Origin: Bacteroidales bacterium UBA3843
GTDB lineage: Bacteria > Bacteroidota > Bacteroidia > Bacteroidales > Paludibacteraceae
Assembly: GCA_002392745.1 (NCBI GenBank)
Contig: DGHR01000003.1
Location: 124,001-188,000 of the forward strand
Length of the DNA stretch: 64,000 nucleotides
Reading direction: 5' to 3'
Shown here in pieces: positions 63,803-64,000 of the stretch. The notes under the pieces are model-generated. The model saw only the letters and a program-made list of their open reading frames with translations, ran no database searches and was not told the origin of the DNA. Positions within the stretch are counted from its first letter, which is position 1. Each line of letters begins with the position of its first letter. Made by a program: the position numbers and the translations under genes.

Positions 63803-64000
63803 TTATTCACTTGGAAACGGGTATTACCGTTTTCGAAGAAATCAACAATCTGTTTTGCAGCAGCGATACCGGCATTGATATTAGCTTCAGCCGTTTGTGC
63901 TCCCATCTTCTTCGGGGTTGCGAAGTAGCGTCCCTCGAACAATGTGCGAAACTTCGCATCGGCTACCGGCATGATATCTGTCAGATACTTGAGGTCAGTA
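63799..64000 (-). CDS. serA: D-3-phosphoglycerate dehydrogenase, C-terminal part (cut by window edge)
   Basis: Only the last 67 codons including the stop lie in the window. The segments KYLTDIMPVADAKF, EGRYFATPKKMGAQTAEA and NINAGIAAAKQIVDFF match the C-terminus of Bacteroidota SerA, which oxidises 3-phosphoglycerate in the first committed step of serine synthesis. The stop codon TGA overlaps the start of the T9SS substrate gene. Confidence 0.87.
   Translation of the reverse strand, partial: TDLKYLTDIMPVADAKFRTLFEGRYFATPKKMGAQTAEANINAGIAAAKQIVDFFENGNTRFQVNK

Noticed and set aside
1..64000. Mobile island, prophage or insertion sequence
   Set aside because: No transposase, integrase, phage gene or tRNA-flanking repeat is seen; almost every gene is a core or clade-typical family.

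Overview
The window comes from the chromosome of an anaerobic Bacteroidota, most likely a member of the Bacteroidales. Five promoters, among them those of rho, cdsA, the SRP RNA and the methylmalonyl-CoA decarboxylase operon, fit the Bacteroidota pattern TTTG (or TTG), 20 bases, then TAnnTTTG. A sixth has no obvious gene. Shine-Dalgarno sites are almost absent and several genes start at TTG. Typical Bacteroidota families are present: three type IX secretion genes (porT, porE, porD), a type B sorting-domain substrate, TonB-receptor-like barrels, a Rho with a long disordered insert, a bactofilin, and OmpA proteins with PD40 or thrombospondin type 3 repeats. I see no phage, insertion sequence, CRISPR array, tRNA or rRNA. 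It reads as ordinary core chromosome.

Layout. 1-4681 (minus): a sodium-pumping methylmalonyl-CoA decarboxylase operon (epimerase, carboxyltransferase, delta, biotin carrier, beta), followed by a histidine kinase cut by the window edge. 4834-14857 (plus): rho, aroQ, then a tightly coupled envelope set (barrel, porT, beta-helix lipoprotein, barrel), ending in a terminator that lies inside the 3' end of ribF. 14876-16104 (minus): ribF and a small acidic protein. 16141-16627: noncoding, with 11-bp tandem repeats and an orphan promoter. 16628-19267 (plus): cdsA, a lipid A acyltransferase and a glycosyltransferase. 19268-23458 (minus): a small membrane protein, an OmpH/Skp-like protein, a Wzi-like barrel and a secreted protein. 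23695-52223 (plus): a long one-direction block with bactofilin, DUF1015, porE, thyA-folA, tex, ettA, a hemerythrin-LuxR regulator, tilS, aroE, a DUF4831-like gene, porD, recN, rarA, hemW, a class A PBP, a TPR protein, a degenerate TraB/GumN protein, an amidase-like protein, rlmD and a subtilase. 52343-52439 (minus): the SRP RNA gene. 52628-60239 (plus): a RecD-like helicase, a lipoprotein, a DUF5723-like/OmpA protein, yebC and rsmG. 60302-64000 (minus): serA (partial), a type B T9SS substrate and an M3 peptidase, meeting rsmG at a bidirectional terminator.

How the parts fit. The decarboxylase and epimerase serve succinate-to-propionate fermentation and pump sodium. The three por genes lie apart, as is usual for T9SS, and the window also holds at least one likely cargo (62468-63802). 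Most other genes build the envelope or do housekeeping.

The most noteworthy observations are three sequence families of strictly 11-bp tandem repeats at four intergenic sites, an SRP RNA with an altered tip, a TraB/GumN protein that has lost both of its GxxH motifs, a hemerythrin-LuxR fusion with intact metal ligands, and a palindromic repeat inside a signal peptide. I did not find a clearly new multi-gene system.
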